A stretch of DNA of 64,000 nt from Smallanthus sonchifolius (lineage: Eukaryota; Streptophyta; Magnoliopsida; Asterales; Asteraceae): the NCBI GenBank assembly GCA_023525975.1, contig CM042035.1:25036001-25100000 (forward strand). The letters run 5' to 3'. The translations under genes were made by a program, and so were the position numbers. Positions 9,526 to 21,850 of the stretch are shown here, piece after piece. The notes beneath the pieces are model-generated. The model searched no databases and had not been told where the DNA came from. It saw nothing but the letters and a program-made list of their open reading frames with translations. Every line of letters starts with the position of its first letter. Position 1 is the stretch's first letter.

Positions 9526-9645
9526 GGAGTTGCAACACGAGGACTTCCCAGGGGGTCACCCATCCTAGTACTACTCTCGCCCAAGCACGCTTAACTACGG
9601 AGTTCTGATGGGATCCGGTGCTTTAGTGCTGGTATGATCGCAACC
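9526..9645 (-). rRNA. 5S: 5S rRNA, copy 19
   Basis: C49T and C118T. 3' spacer 9136-9525, class C. Its 5' side has aataattctttc, as in copy 29. Confidence 0.96.
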
Positions 9646-10035
9646 GAAATAATTCTTTCATTCTATTACTTTATCCCCTTCCACACATGACTCATTTTTA
9701 CTTGCATTCTCCTCTTGCGCGCGCGTTCCGCCTTACGTCAACACGTGCGTCACCCGCCGGCGAGCGTTTAGTTCTTATACTTCCTAGTACAAAACATATT
9801 CCCACGCTCACCCGAGGCGTAAGAATAATTGACTAGTATAAGAAGACACACGTGTTCCACTCGACGTCTAAACGTGTGTCTCCCGTGATCGGGCGTTCCC
9901 CGACACGGACCCGCGCGCCCGAGTCTTTACGTACGTTGACCGTTTTTTGACAAAAAACTCGTTACGCCTACGCCCGCTTGCAAAATAATCAACGGGTGAC
10001 GTTGTTTTGAGTAAAAAAAATAATAACCTAAAAAA

Positions 10036-10155
10036 GGGGTTGCAACACGAGGACTTCCCAGGGGGTCACCCATCCTAGTACTACTCTCGCCCAAGCACGC
10101 TTAACTGCGGAGTTCTGATGGGATCCGGTGCTTTAGTGCTGGTATGATCGCAACC
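10036..10155 (-). rRNA. 5S: 5S rRNA, copy 20
   Basis: Identical to copy 1. 3' spacer 9646-10035, class B2 with taataaccta. Confidence 0.98.
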
Positions 10156-10544
10156 GAAATAACTCTTTCAGTCTATTACTTTATCCCATTCCACACATGA
10201 CTCATTTTTAATTGCATTCTCCTCTTGCGCGCGCGTTCCGCCTTACGTCAACACGTGCGTCACCCGCCGGCGAGCGTTTAGTTCTTATACTTCCTAGTAC
10301 AAAACATATTCCCACGCTCACCCGAGGCGTAAGAATAATTGACTAGTATAAGAAGACACACGTGTTCCACTCGACGTCTAACCGTGTGTCTCCCGCGATC
10401 GGGCGTTCCCCGACACGGACCCGCGCGCCCGAGTCTTTACGTACGTTGACCGTTTTTTAACAAAAACTCGTTACGCCCACTCCCGCTTGGATAATAATCA
10501 ACGGGTGACGTTGTTTAAAGTAAAAAAAATAATAACTTAAAAAA

Positions 10545-10664
10545 GGGGTTGCAACACGAGGACTTCCCAGGGGGTCACCCATCCTAGTACTACTCTCGCC
10601 CAAGCACGCTTAACTGCGGAGTTCTGATGGGATCCGATGCTTTAGTGCTGGTATGATCGCAACC
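10545..10664 (-). rRNA. 5S: 5S rRNA, copy 21
   Basis: C28T. 3' spacer 10156-10544, class C. Confidence 0.97.
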
Positions 10665-11051
10665 GAAATAACTCTTCCGTTCTATTAATTTATCCCCTTC
10701 CACACATGACTCATTTTTACTTGCATTCTCCTCTTGCGCGCGCGTTCCGCCTTACGTCAACACGTGCGTCACCCGCCGACGAGCGTTTAGTTCTTATACT
10801 TCCTTGTACAAAACATATTCCCACGCTCACCCGAGGCGTAAGAATAATTGACTAGTATATGAAGACACACGTGTTCCACTCGACGTCTAACCGTGTGTCT
10901 CCCGCGATCGGGCGTTCCCCGACACGGACCCGCGCGCCCGAGTCTTTACGTACGTTAACCATTTTTTGACAAAAACTCGTTACGCCCACGTCCGCTTGCA
11001 TAATAATCAACGGATGACGTTGTTTAGAGTAAAAAAAAATAAATTAAAAAA

Positions 11052-11171
11052 GGGGTTGCAACACGAGGACTTCCCAGGGGGTCACCCATCCTAGTACTAC
11101 TCTCGCCCAAGCACGCTTAACTGCGGAGTTCTAATGGGATCCGGTGCTTTAGTGCTTGTATGATCGCAACC
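11052..11171 (-). rRNA. 5S: 5S rRNA, copy 22
   Basis: C15A and C39T. 3' spacer 10665-11051, class A. Confidence 0.96.
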
Positions 11172-11560
11172 GAAATAACTCTTTCAGTCTATTACTTTAT
11201 CCCCTTCCACACATGACTCATTTTTACTTGTATTCTCCTCTTGCGCGCGCGTTCCGCCTTACGTCAACACGTGCGTCACCCGCCGGCGAGCGTTTAGTTC
11301 TTATACTTCCTTGTACAAAACATATTCCCACGCTCACCCGGGGCGTAAGAATAATTGACTAGTATATGAAGACACACGTGTTCCATCGACGTCTAACCGT
11401 GTGTCTCCCGCGATCGGGCGTTCCCCGACACGGACCCGCGCGCCCGAGTCGTTACGTACGTTGACCGTTTTTTGACAAAAACTTGTTACGCCCACGCCTG
11501 CTTGCAAAATAATCAACGGGTGACGTTGTTTTGAGTAAAAAAAAATAATTACTTAAAAAA

Positions 11561-11680
11561 GGGGTTGCAACACAAGGACTTCCCAGGGGGTCACTCATCC
11601 TAGTACTACTATCGCCCAAGCACGCTTAACTGCGGAGTTCTGATGGGATCCGGTGCTTTAGTGCTGGTATGATCGCAACC
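11561..11680 (-). rRNA. 5S: 5S rRNA, copy 23 (intermediate-element and C-box variant)
   Basis: G70T, G86A and C107T. G86A is shared only with copy 33, 5086 bp away. Two internal-promoter elements are changed. 3' spacer 11172-11560, class B. Confidence 0.95.
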
Positions 11681-12070
11681 GAAATAACTCTTTCAGTCTA
11701 TTACTTTATCCCCTTCCACACATGACTCATTTTTACTTGTATTCTCCTCTTGCGCGCGCGTTCCGCCTTACGTCAACACGTGCGTCACCCGCCGGCGAGC
11801 GTTTAGTTCTTATACTTCCTTGTACAAAACATATTCCCACGCTCACCCGGGGCGTAAGAATAATTGACTAGTATAAGAAGACACACGTGTTCCACTCGAC
11901 GTCTAAACGTGTGTCTCCCGCGATCGGGCGTTCCCCGACACGGACCCGCGCGCCCGAGTCTTTACGTACGTTGACCGTTTTTTGACAAAAAACTCGTTAC
12001 GCCTACGCCCGCTTGCAAAATAATCAACGGGTGACGTTGTTTTGAGTAAAAAAAATAATAACTTAAAAAA

Positions 12071-12190
12071 GGGGTTGCAACACGAGGACTTCCCAGGGGG
12101 TCACCCATCCTAGTACTACTCTCGCCCAAGCACGCTTAACTGCGGAGTTCTGATGGGATCCGGTGCTTTAGTGCTGGTATGATCGCAACC
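12071..12190 (-). rRNA. 5S: 5S rRNA, copy 24
   Basis: Identical to copy 1. 3' spacer 11681-12070, class B2. Confidence 0.98.
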
Positions 12191-12577
12191 GAAATAACTC
12201 TTTCAGTCTATTACTTTATCCCCTTCCACACATGACTCATTTTTACTTGCATTCTCTTCTTGCGCGCGCGTTCCGCCTTACGTCAACATGTGCGTCACCC
12301 GCCGGCGAGCGCTTAGTTCTTATACTTCCAAGTACAAAACATATTCCCACGCTCACCCGAGGCGTAAGAATAATTGACTAGTATAAGAAGACACACGTGT
12401 TCCACTCGACGTCTAACCGTGTGTCTCCCGCGATCGGGCGTTCCCCGACACGGACCCGCGCGCCCGAGTCTTTACGTACGTTAACCGTTTTTTGACAAAA
12501 ACTCGTTACGCCCACGTCCGTTTGCATAATAATCAACGGATGACGTTGTTTAGAGTAAAAAAAAATAAATTAAAAAA

Positions 12578-12697
12578 GGGGTTGCAACACGAGGACTTCC
12601 CAGGGGGTCACCCATCCTAGTACTACTCTCGCCCAAGCACGCTTAACTGCGGAGTTCTGATGGGATCCGGTGCTTTAGTGCTGGTATGATCGCAACC
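12578..12697 (-). rRNA. 5S: 5S rRNA, copy 25
   Basis: Identical to copy 1. 3' spacer 12191-12577, class A. Confidence 0.98.
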
Positions 12698-13084
12698 GAA
12701 ATAACTCTTTCAGTCTATTACTTTATCCCCTTCCACACATGACTCATTTTTACTTGCATTCTCCTCTTGCGCGCGCGTTCCGCCTTACGTCAACACGTGC
12801 GTCACCCGCCGGCGAGCGTTTAGTTCTTATACTTCCTTGTACAAAACATATTCCCACGCTCACCCGAGGCGTAAGAATAATTGACTAGTATATGAAGACA
12901 CACGTGTTCCACTCGACGTCTAACCGTGTGTCTCCCGCGATCGGGCGTTCCCCGACACGGACCCGCGCGCCCGATTCTTTACGTACGTTAACCGTTTTTT
13001 GACAAAAACTCGTTACGCCCACGTCCGCTTGCATAATAATCAACGGATGACGTTGTTTAGAGTAAAAAAAAATAAATTAAAAAA

Positions 13085-13204
13085 GGGGTTGCAACACGAG
13101 GACTTCCCAGGGGGTCACCCATCCTAGTACTACTCTCGCCCAAGCACGCTTAACTGCGGAGTTCTGATGGGATCCGGTGCTTTAGTGCTGGTATGATCGC
13201 AACC
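13085..13204 (-). rRNA. 5S: 5S rRNA, copy 26
   Basis: Identical to copy 1. 3' spacer 12698-13084, class A with gcccgattct. 5' side aatttaacccc as in copy 16. Confidence 0.98.
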
Positions 13205-13591
13205 GAAATAACTCTTCCATTCTATTAATTTAACCCCTTCCACACATGACTCATTTTTACTTGCATTCTCCTCTTGCGCGCGCGTTCCGCCTTACGTCAA
13301 CAGGTGCGTCACCCGCCGGCGAGCGTTTAGTTCTTATACTTCCTTGTACAAAACATATTCCCACGCTCACCCGAGGCGTAAGAATAATTGACTAGTATAT
13401 GAAGACACACGTGTTCCACTCGACGTCTAACCGTGTGTCTCCCGCGATCGGGCGTTCCCCGACACGGACCCGCGCGCCCGAGTCTTTACGTACGTTAACC
13501 GTTTTTTGACAAAAACTCGTTACGCCCACGTCCGCTTGCATAATAATCAACGGATGACGTTGTTTAGAGTAAAAAAAAATAAATTAAAAAA

Positions 13592-13711
13592 GGGGTTGCA
13601 ACACGAGGACTTCCCAGGGGGTCACCCATCCTAGTACTACTCTCGCCCAAGCACGCTTAACTGCGGAGTTCTAATGGGATCCGGTGCTTTAGTGCTGGTA
13701 TGATCGCAACC
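13592..13711 (-). rRNA. 5S: 5S rRNA, copy 27
   Basis: C39T. 3' spacer 13205-13591, class A. Confidence 0.97.
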
Positions 13712-14101
13712 GAAATAACTCTTTCAGTCTATTACTTTATCCCCTTCCACACATGACTCATTTTTACTTGCATTCTCCTCTTGCGCGCGCGTTCCGCCTT
13801 ACGTCAACACGTGCGTCACCCGCCGGCGAGCGTTTAGTTCTTATACTTCCTTGTACAAAACATATTCCCACGCTCACCCGGGGCGTAAGAATAATTGACT
13901 AGTATATGAAGACACACGTGTTCCACTCGATGTCTAACCGTGTGTCTCCCGCGATCGGGCGTTCCCCGACACGGACCCGCGCGCCCGAGTCGTTACGTAC
14001 GTTGACCGTTTTTTGACAAAAACTTGTTACGCCCACGCCCGCTTGCAAAATAATCAACGGGTGACGTTGTTTTGAGTAAAAAAAAATAATTACTTAAAAA
14101 A

Positions 14102-14221
14102 GGGGTTGCAACACAAGGACTTCCCAGGGGGTCACCCATCCTAGTACTACTATCGCCCAAGCACGCTTAACTGCGGAGTTCTGATGGGATCCGGTGCTTT
14201 AGTGCTGGTATGATCGCAACC
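14102..14221 (-). rRNA. 5S: 5S rRNA, copy 28 (intermediate-element variant)
   Basis: G70T and C107T. 3' spacer 13712-14101, class B. Confidence 0.96.
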
Positions 14222-14611
14222 GAAATAACTCTTTCATTCTATTACTTTATCCCCTTCCACACATGACTCATTTTTACTTGCATTCTCCTCTTGCGCGCGC
14301 GTTCCGCCTTACGTCAACACGTGCGTCACCCGCCGGCGAGCGTTTAGTTCTTATACTTCCTTGTACAAAACATATTCCCACGCTCACCCGGGGGGTAAGA
14401 ATAATTGACTAGTATATGAAGACACACGTGTTCCACTCGACGTCTAAACGTGTGTCTCCCGCGATCGGGCGTTCCTCGACACGGACCCGCGCGCCCGAGT
14501 CTTTACGTACGTTGACCGTTTTTTAACAAAAACTCGTTACGCCCACTCCCGCTTGGATAATAATCAACGGGTGACGTTGTTTAGAGTAAAAAAAAATAAT
14601 AACTTAAAAAA

Positions 14612-14731
14612 GGAGTTGCAACACGAGGACTTCCCAGGGGGTCACCCATCCTAGTACTACTCTCGCCCAAGCACGCTTAACTACGGAGTTCTGATGGGAT
14701 CCGGTGCTTTAGTGCTGGTATGATCGCAACC
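14612..14731 (-). rRNA. 5S: 5S rRNA, copy 29
   Basis: C49T and C118T. 3' spacer 14222-14611, class C. Confidence 0.96.
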
Positions 14732-15121
14732 GAAATAATTCTTTCATTCTATTACTTTATCCCCTTCCACACATGACTCATTTTTACTTGCATTCTCCTC
14801 TTGCGCGCGCGTTCCGCCTTACGTCAACACGTGCGTCACCCGCCGGCGAGCGTTTAGTTCTTATACTTCCTAGTACAAAACATATTCCCACGCTCACCCG
14901 AGGCGTAAGAATAATTGACTAGTATAAGAAGACACACGTGTTCCACTCGACGTCTAAACGTGTGTCTCCCGTGATCGGGCGTTCCCCGACACGGACCCGC
15001 GCGCCCGAGTCTTTACGTACGTTGACCGTTTTTTGACAAAAAACTCGTTACGCCTACGCCCGCTTGCAAAATAATCAACGGGTGACGTTGTTTTGAGTAA
15101 AAAAAATAATAACCTAAAAAA

Positions 15122-15241
15122 GGGGTTGCAACACGAGGACTTCCCAGGGGGTCACCCATCCTAGTACTACTCTCGCCCAAGCACGCTTAACTGCGGAGTT
15201 CTGATGGGATCCGGTGCTTTAGTGCTGGTATGATCGCAACC
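15122..15241 (-). rRNA. 5S: 5S rRNA, copy 30
   Basis: Identical to copy 1. 3' spacer 14732-15121, class B2 with taataaccta. Confidence 0.98.
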
Positions 15242-15630
15242 GAAATAACTCTTTCAGTCTATTACTTTATCCCATTCCACACATGACTCATTTTTAATTG
15301 CATTCTCCTCTTGCGCGCGCGTTCCGCCTTACGTCAACACGTGCGTCACCCGCCGGCGAGCGTTTAGTTCTTATACTTCCTAGTACAAAACATATTCCCA
15401 CGCTCACCCGAGGCGTAAGAATAATTGACTAGTATAAGAAGACACACGTGTTCCACTCGACGTCTAACCGTGTGTCTCCCGCGATCGGGCGTTCCCCGAC
15501 ACGGACCCGCGCGCCCGAGTCTTTACGTACGTTGACCGTTTTTTAACAAAAACTCGTTACGCCCACTCCCGCTTGGATAATAATCAACGGGTGACGTTGT
15601 TTAAAGTAAAAAAAATAATAACTTAAAAAA

Positions 15631-15750
15631 GGGGTTGCAACACGAGGACTTCCCAGGGGGTCACCCATCCTAGTACTACTCTCGCCCAAGCACGCTTAAC
15701 TGCGGAGTTCTGATGGGATCCGATGCTTTAGTGCTGGTATGATCGCAACC
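15631..15750 (-). rRNA. 5S: 5S rRNA, copy 31
   Basis: C28T. 3' spacer 15242-15630, class C. Confidence 0.97.
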
Positions 15751-16137
15751 GAAATAACTCTTCCGTTCTATTAATTTATCCCCTTCCACACATGACTCAT
15801 TTTTACTTGCATTCTCCTCTTGCGCGCGCGTTCCGCCTTACGTCAACACGTGCGTCACCCGCCGACGAGCGTTTAGTTCTTATACTTCCTTGTACAAAAC
15901 ATATTCCCACGCTCACCCGAGGTGTAAGAATAATTGACTAGTATATGAAGACACACGTGTTCCACTCGACGTCTAACCGTGTGTCTCCCGCGATCGGGCG
16001 TTCCCCGACACGGACCCGCGCGCCCGAGTCTTTACGTACGTTAACCATTTTTTGACAAAAACTCGTTACGCCCACGTCCGCTTGCATAATAATCAACGGA
16101 TGACGTTGTTTAGAGTAAAAAAAAATAAATTAAAAAA

Positions 16138-16257
16138 GGGGTTGCAACACGAGGACTTCCCAGGGGGTCACCCATCCTAGTACTACTCTCGCCCAAGCAC
16201 GCTTAACTGCGGAGTTCTAATGGGATCCGGTGCTTTAGTGCTTGTATGATCGCAACC
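16138..16257 (-). rRNA. 5S: 5S rRNA, copy 32
   Basis: C15A and C39T. 3' spacer 15751-16137, class A, with a private gaggtgtaag. Confidence 0.96.
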
Positions 16258-16646
16258 GAAATAACTCTTTCAGTCTATTACTTTATCCCCTTCCACACAT
16301 GACTCATTTTTACTTGTATTCTCCTCTTGCGCGCGCGTTCCGCCTTACGTCAACACGTGCGTCACCCGCCGGCGAGCGTTTAGTTCTTATACTTCCTTGT
16401 ACAAAACATATTCCCACGCTCACCCGGGGCGTAAGAATAATTGACTAGTATATGAAGACACACGTGTTCCATCGACGTCTAACCGTGTGTCTCCCGCGAT
16501 CGGGCGTTCCCCGACACGGACCCGCGCGCCCGAGTCGTTACGTACGTTGACCGTTTTTTGACAAAAACTTGTTACGCCCACGCCTGCTTGCAAAATAATC
16601 AACGGGTGACGTTGTTTTGAGTAAAAAAAAATAATTACTTAAAAAA

Positions 16647-16766
16647 GGGGTTGCAACACAAGGACTTCCCAGGGGGTCACTCATCCTAGTACTACTATCG
16701 CCCAAGCACGCTTAACTGCGGAGTTCTGATGGGATCCGGTGCTTTAGTGCTGGTATGATCGCAACC
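16647..16766 (-). rRNA. 5S: 5S rRNA, copy 33 (intermediate-element and C-box variant)
   Basis: G70T, G86A and C107T, matching copy 23. 3' spacer 16258-16646, class B. Confidence 0.95.
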
Positions 16767-17156
16767 GAAATAACTCTTTCAGTCTATTACTTTATCCCCT
16801 TCCACACATGACTCATTTTTACTTGTATTCTCCTCTTGCGCGCGCGTTCCGCCTTACGTCAACACGTGCGTCACCCGCCGGCGAGCGTTTAGTTCTTATA
16901 CTTCCTTGTACAAAACATATTCCCACGCTCACCCGGGGCGTAAGAATAATTGACTAGTATAAGAAGACACACGTGTTCCACTCGACGTCTAAACGTGTGT
17001 CTCCCGCGATCGGGCGTTCCCCGACACGGACCCGCGCGCCCGAGTCTTTACGTACGTTGACCGTTTTTTGACAAAAAACTCGTTACGCCTACGCCCGCTT
17101 GCAAAATAATCAACGGGTGACGTTGTTTTGAGTAAAAAAAATAATAACTTAAAAAA

Positions 17157-17276
17157 GGGGTTGCAACACGAGGACTTCCCAGGGGGTCACCCATCCTAGT
17201 ACTACTCTCGCCCAAGCACGCTTAACTGCGGAGTTCTGATGGGATCCGGTGCTTTAGTGCTGGTATGATCGCAACC
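17157..17276 (-). rRNA. 5S: 5S rRNA, copy 34
   Basis: Identical to copy 1. 3' spacer 16767-17156, class B2. Confidence 0.98.
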
Positions 17277-17663
17277 GAAATAACTCTTTCAGTCTATTAC
17301 TTTATCCCCTTCCACACATGACTCATTTTTACTTGCATTCTCTTCTTGCGCGCGCGTTCCGCCTTACGTCAACATGTGCGTCACCCGCCGGCGAGCGCTT
17401 AGTTCTTATACTTCCAAGTACAAAACATATTCCCACGCTCACCCGAGGCGTAAGAATAATTGACTAGTATAAGAAGACACACGTGTTCCACTCGACGTCT
17501 AACCGTGTGTCTCCCGCGATCGGGCGTTCCCCGACACGGACCCGCGCGCCCGAGTCTTTACGTACGTTAACCGTTTTTTGACAAAAACTCGTTACGCCCA
17601 CGTCCGTTTGCATAATAATCAACGGATGACGTTGTTTAGAGTAAAAAAAAATAAATTAAAAAA

Positions 17664-17783
17664 GGGGTTGCAACACGAGGACTTCCCAGGGGGTCACCCA
17701 TCCTAGTACTACTCTCGCCCAAGCACGCTTAACTGCGGAGTTCTGATGGGATCCGGTGCTTTAGTGCTGGTATGATCGCAACC
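17664..17783 (-). rRNA. 5S: 5S rRNA, copy 35
   Basis: Identical to copy 1. 3' spacer 17277-17663, class A. Confidence 0.98.
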
Positions 17784-18170
17784 GAAATAACTCTTTCAGT
17801 CTATTACTTTATCCCCTTCCACACATGACTCATTTTTACTTGCATTCTCCTCTTGCGCGCGCGTTCCGCCTTACGTCAACACGTGCGTCACCCGCCGGCG
17901 AGCGTTTAGTTCTTATACTTCCTTGTACAAAACATATTCCCACGCTCACCCGAGGCGTAAGAATAATTGACTAGTATATGAAGACACACGTGTTCCACTC
18001 GACGTCTAACCGTGTGTCTCCCGCGATCGGGCGTTCCCCGACACGGACCCGCGCGCCCGATTCTTTACGTACGTTAACCGTTTTTTGACAAAAACTCGTT
18101 ACGCCCACGTCCGCTTGCATAATAATCAACGGATGACGTTGTTTAGAGTAAAAAAAAATAAATTAAAAAA

Positions 18171-18290
18171 GGGGTTGCAACACGAGGACTTCCCAGGGGG
18201 TCACCCATCCTAGTACTACTCTCGCCCAAGCACGCTTAACTGCGGAGTTCTGATGGGATCCGGTGCTTTAGTGCTGGTATGATCGCAACC
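18171..18290 (-). rRNA. 5S: 5S rRNA, copy 36
   Basis: Identical to copy 1. 3' spacer 17784-18170, class A with gcccgattct. Confidence 0.98.
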
Positions 18291-18677
18291 GAAATAACTC
18301 TTCCATTCTATTAATTTATCCCCTTCCACACATGACTCATTTTTACTTGCATTCTCCTCTTGCGCGCGCGTTCCGCCTTACGTCAACAGGTGCGTCACCC
18401 GCCGGCGAGCGTTTAGTTCTTATACTTCCTTGTACAAAACATATTCCCACGCTCACCCGAGGCGTAAGAATAATTGACTAGTATATGAAGACACACGTGT
18501 TCCACTCGACGTCTAACCGTGTGTCTCCCGCGATCGGGCGTTCCCCGACACGGACCCGCGCGCCCGAGTCTTTACGTACGTTAACCGTTTTTTGACAAAA
18601 ACTCGTTACGCCCACGTCCGCTTGCATAATAATCAACGGATGACGTTGTTTAGAGTAAAAAAAAATAAATTAAAAAA

Positions 18678-18797
18678 GGGGTTGCAACACGAGGACTTCC
18701 CAGGGGGTCACCCATCCTAGTACTACTCTCGCCCAAGCACGCTTAACTGCGGAGTTCTAATGGGATCCGGTGCTTTAGTGCTGGTATGATCGCAACC
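18678..18797 (-). rRNA. 5S: 5S rRNA, copy 37
   Basis: C39T. 3' spacer 18291-18677, class A. Confidence 0.97.
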
Positions 18798-19187
18798 GAA
18801 ATAACTCTTTCAGTCTATTACTTTATCCCCTTCCACACATGACTCATTTTTACTTGCATTCTCCTCTTGCGCGCGCGTTCCGCCTTACGTCAACACGTGC
18901 GTCACCCGCCGGCGAGCGTTTAGTTCTTATACTTCCTTGTACAAAACATATTCCCACGCTCACCCGGGGCGTAAGAATAATTGACTAGTATATGAAGACA
19001 CACGTGTTCCACTCGATGTCTAACCGTGTGTCTCCCGCGATCGGGCGTTCCCCGACACGGACCCGCGCGCCCGAGTCGTTACGTACGTTGACCGTTTTTT
19101 GACAAAAACTTGTTACGCCCACGCCCGCTTGCAAAATAATCAACGGGTGACGTTGTTTTGAGTAAAAAAAAATAATTACTTAAAAAA

Positions 19188-19307
19188 GGGGTTGCAACAC
19201 AAGGACTTCCCAGGGGGTCACCCATCCTAGTACTACTATCGCCCAAGCACGCTTAACTGCGGAGTTCTGATGGGATCCGGTGCTTTAGTGCTGGTATGAT
19301 CGCAACC
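19188..19307 (-). rRNA. 5S: 5S rRNA, copy 38 (intermediate-element variant)
   Basis: G70T and C107T. 3' spacer 18798-19187, class B. Confidence 0.96.
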
Positions 19308-19697
19308 GAAATAACTCTTTCATTCTATTACTTTATCCCCTTCCACACATGACTCATTTTTACTTGCATTCTCCTCTTGCGCGCGCGTTCCGCCTTACGT
19401 CAACACGTGCGTCACCCGCCGGCGAACGTTTAGTTCTTATACTTCCTTGTACAAAACATATTCCCACGCTCACCCGGGGGGTAAGAATAATTGACTAGTA
19501 TATGAAGACACACGTGTTCCACTCGACGTCTAAACGTGTGTCTCCCGCGATCGGGCGTTCCTCGACACGGACCCGCGCGCCCGAGTCTTTACGTACGTTG
19601 ACCGTTTTTTAACAAAAACTCGTTACGCCCACTCCCGCTTGGATAATAATCAACGGGTGACGTTGTTTAGAGTAAAAAAAAATAATAACTTAAAAAA

Positions 19698-19817
19698 GGA
19701 GTTGCAACACGAGGACTTCCCAGGGGGTCACCCATCCTAGTACTACTCTCGCCCAAGCACGCTTAACTACGGAGTTCTGATGGGATCCGGTGCTTTAGTG
19801 CTGGTATGATCGCAACC
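19698..19817 (-). rRNA. 5S: 5S rRNA, copy 39
   Basis: C49T and C118T. 3' spacer 19308-19697, class C, with a private ggcgaacg. Its 5' side switches to aacttttcc, as after copy 14. Confidence 0.96.
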
Positions 19818-20206
19818 GAAATAACTTTTCCATTCTATTACTTTATCCCCTTCCACACATGACTCATTTTTAATAGCATTCTCCTCTTGCGCGCGCGTTC
19901 CGCCTTACGTCAACACGTGCGTCACCCGCCGGCGAGCGTTTAGTTCTTATACTTCCTAGTACAAAACATATTCCCACGCTCACCCGAGGCGTAAGAATAA
20001 TTGACTAGTATAAGAAGACACACGTGTTCCACTCGACGTCTAACCGTGTGTCTCCCGCGATCGGGCGTTCCCCGACACGGACCCGCGCGCCCGAGTCTTT
20101 ACGTACGTTGACCGTTTTTTGACAAAAACTCGTTACGCCTACGCCCGCTTGCAAAATAATCTACGGGTGACGTTGTTTTGAGTAAAAAAAATAATAACTT
20201 AAAAAA

Positions 20207-20326
20207 GGGGTTGCAACACGAGGACTTCCCAGGGGGTCACCCATTCTAGTACTACTCTCGCCCAAGCACGCTTAACTGCGGAGTTCTGATGGGATCCGGT
20301 GCTTTAGTGCTGGTATGATCGCAACC
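20207..20326 (-). rRNA. 5S: 5S rRNA, copy 40
   Basis: G82A. 3' spacer 19818-20206, class B2, with aatctacggg as at copy 15. Confidence 0.96.
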
Positions 20327-20713
20327 GAAATAACTCTTTCAGTCTATTACTTTATCCCCTTCCACACATGACTCATTTTTACTTGCATTCTCCTCTTGCG
20401 CGCGCGTTCCGCCTTACGTCAACACGTGCGTCACCCGCCGGCGAGCGCTAAGTTCTTATACTTCCAAGTACAAAACATATTCCCACGCTCACCCGAGGCG
20501 TAAGAATAATTGACTAGTATATGAAGACACACGTGTTCCACTCGACGTCTAACCGTGTGTCTCCCGCGATCGGGCGTTCCCCGACACGGACCCGCGCGCC
20601 CGATTCTTTACGTACGTTAACCGTTTTTTGACAAAAACTCGTTACGCCCACGTCCGCTTGCATAATAATCAACGGATGACGTTGTTTAGAGTAAAAAAAA
20701 ATAAATTAAAAAA

Positions 20714-20833
20714 GGGGTTGCAACACGAGGACTTCCCAGGGGGTCACCCATCCTAGTACTACTCTCGCCCAAGCACGCTTAACTGCGGAGTTCTGATGGG
20801 ATCCGGTGCTTTAGTGCTGGTATGATCGCAACC
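20714..20833 (-). rRNA. 5S: 5S rRNA, copy 41
   Basis: Identical to copy 1. 3' spacer 20327-20713, class A, the same hybrid (gcgctaagtt then gcccgattct) as at copy 16. Confidence 0.98.
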
Positions 20834-21220
20834 GAAATAACTCTTCCATTCTATTAATTTATCCCCTTCCACACATGACTCATTTTTACTTGCATTCTCC
20901 TCTTGCGCGCGCGTTCCGCCTTACGTCAACAGGTGCGTCACCCGCCGGCGAGCGTTTAGTTCTTATACTTCCTTGTACAAAACATATTCCCACGCTCACC
21001 CGAGGCGTAAGAATAATTGACTAGTATATGAAGACACACGTGTTCCACTCGACGTCTAACCGTGTGTCTCCCGCGATCGGGCGTTCCCCGACACGGACCC
21101 GCGCGCCCGAGTCTTTACGTACGTTAACCGTTTTTTGACAAAAACTCGTTACGCCCACGTCCGCTTGCATAATAATCAACGGATGACGTTGTTTAGAGTA
21201 AAAAAAAATAAATTAAAAAA

Positions 21221-21340
21221 GGGGTTGCAACACGAGGACTTCCCAGGGGGTCACCCATCCTAGTACTACTCTCGCCCAAGCACGCTTAACTGCGGAGTTC
21301 TAATGGGATCCGGTGCTTTAGTGCTGGTATGATCGCAACC
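21221..21340 (-). rRNA. 5S: 5S rRNA, copy 42
   Basis: C39T. 3' spacer 20834-21220, class A. Confidence 0.97.
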
Positions 21341-21730
21341 GAAATAACTCTTTCAGTCTATTACTTTATCCCCTTCCACACATGACTCATTTTTACTTGC
21401 ATTCTCCTCTTGCGCGCGCGTTCCGCCTTACGTCAACACGTGCGTCACCCGCCGGCGAGCGTTTAGTTCTTATACTTCCTTGTACAAAACATATTCCCAC
21501 GCTCACCCGGGGCGTAAGAATAATTGACTAGTATATGAAGACACACGTGTTCCACTCGATGTCTAACCGTGTGTCTCCCGCGATCGGGCGTTCCCCGACA
21601 CGGACCCGCGCGCCCGAGTCGTTACGTACGTTGACCGTTTTTTGACAAAAACTTGTTACGCCCACGCCCGCTTGCAAAATAATCAACGGGTGACGTTGTT
21701 TTGAGTAAAAAAAAATAATTACTTAAAAAA

Positions 21731-21850
21731 GGGGTTGCAACACAAGGACTTCCCAGGGGGTCACCCATCCTAGTACTACTATCGCCCAAGCACGCTTAAC
21801 TGCGGAGTTCTGATGGGATCCGGTGCTTTAGTGCTGGTATGATCGCAACC
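21731..21850 (-). rRNA. 5S: 5S rRNA, copy 43 (intermediate-element variant)
   Basis: G70T and C107T. 3' spacer 21341-21730, class B. Confidence 0.96.

Larger units (their letters stand above)
7999..13084 (-). repeat. 10-unit higher-order repeat, copy 1 (genes 16-25)
   Basis: Ten units spanning 5086 bp. Every gene start is exactly 5086 bp from its counterpart in genes 26-35, and allele and spacer class order are identical. G86A in gene 23 recurs only in gene 33. The left boundary lies inside the spacer before gene 16, whose far half resembles the spacer before gene 41 rather than that before gene 26. Confidence 0.85.
13085..18170 (-). repeat. 10-unit higher-order repeat, copy 2 (genes 26-35)
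   Basis: Second copy of the 5086 bp block. Gene 26 shares the rare spacer motif aatttaacccc with gene 16, and gene 29 shares the motif aataattctttc at its 5' side with gene 19. These support direct duplication rather than chance allele order. Confidence 0.85.
18171..19817 (-). repeat. 10-unit higher-order repeat, partial third copy (genes 36-39)
   Basis: Four units continue the 5086 bp periodicity. The match stops at gene 39: gene 40 is G82A with class B2 spacer, whereas the expected counterpart, gene 30, is consensus. The sequence then follows the order seen at genes 15-19. Confidence 0.8.
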
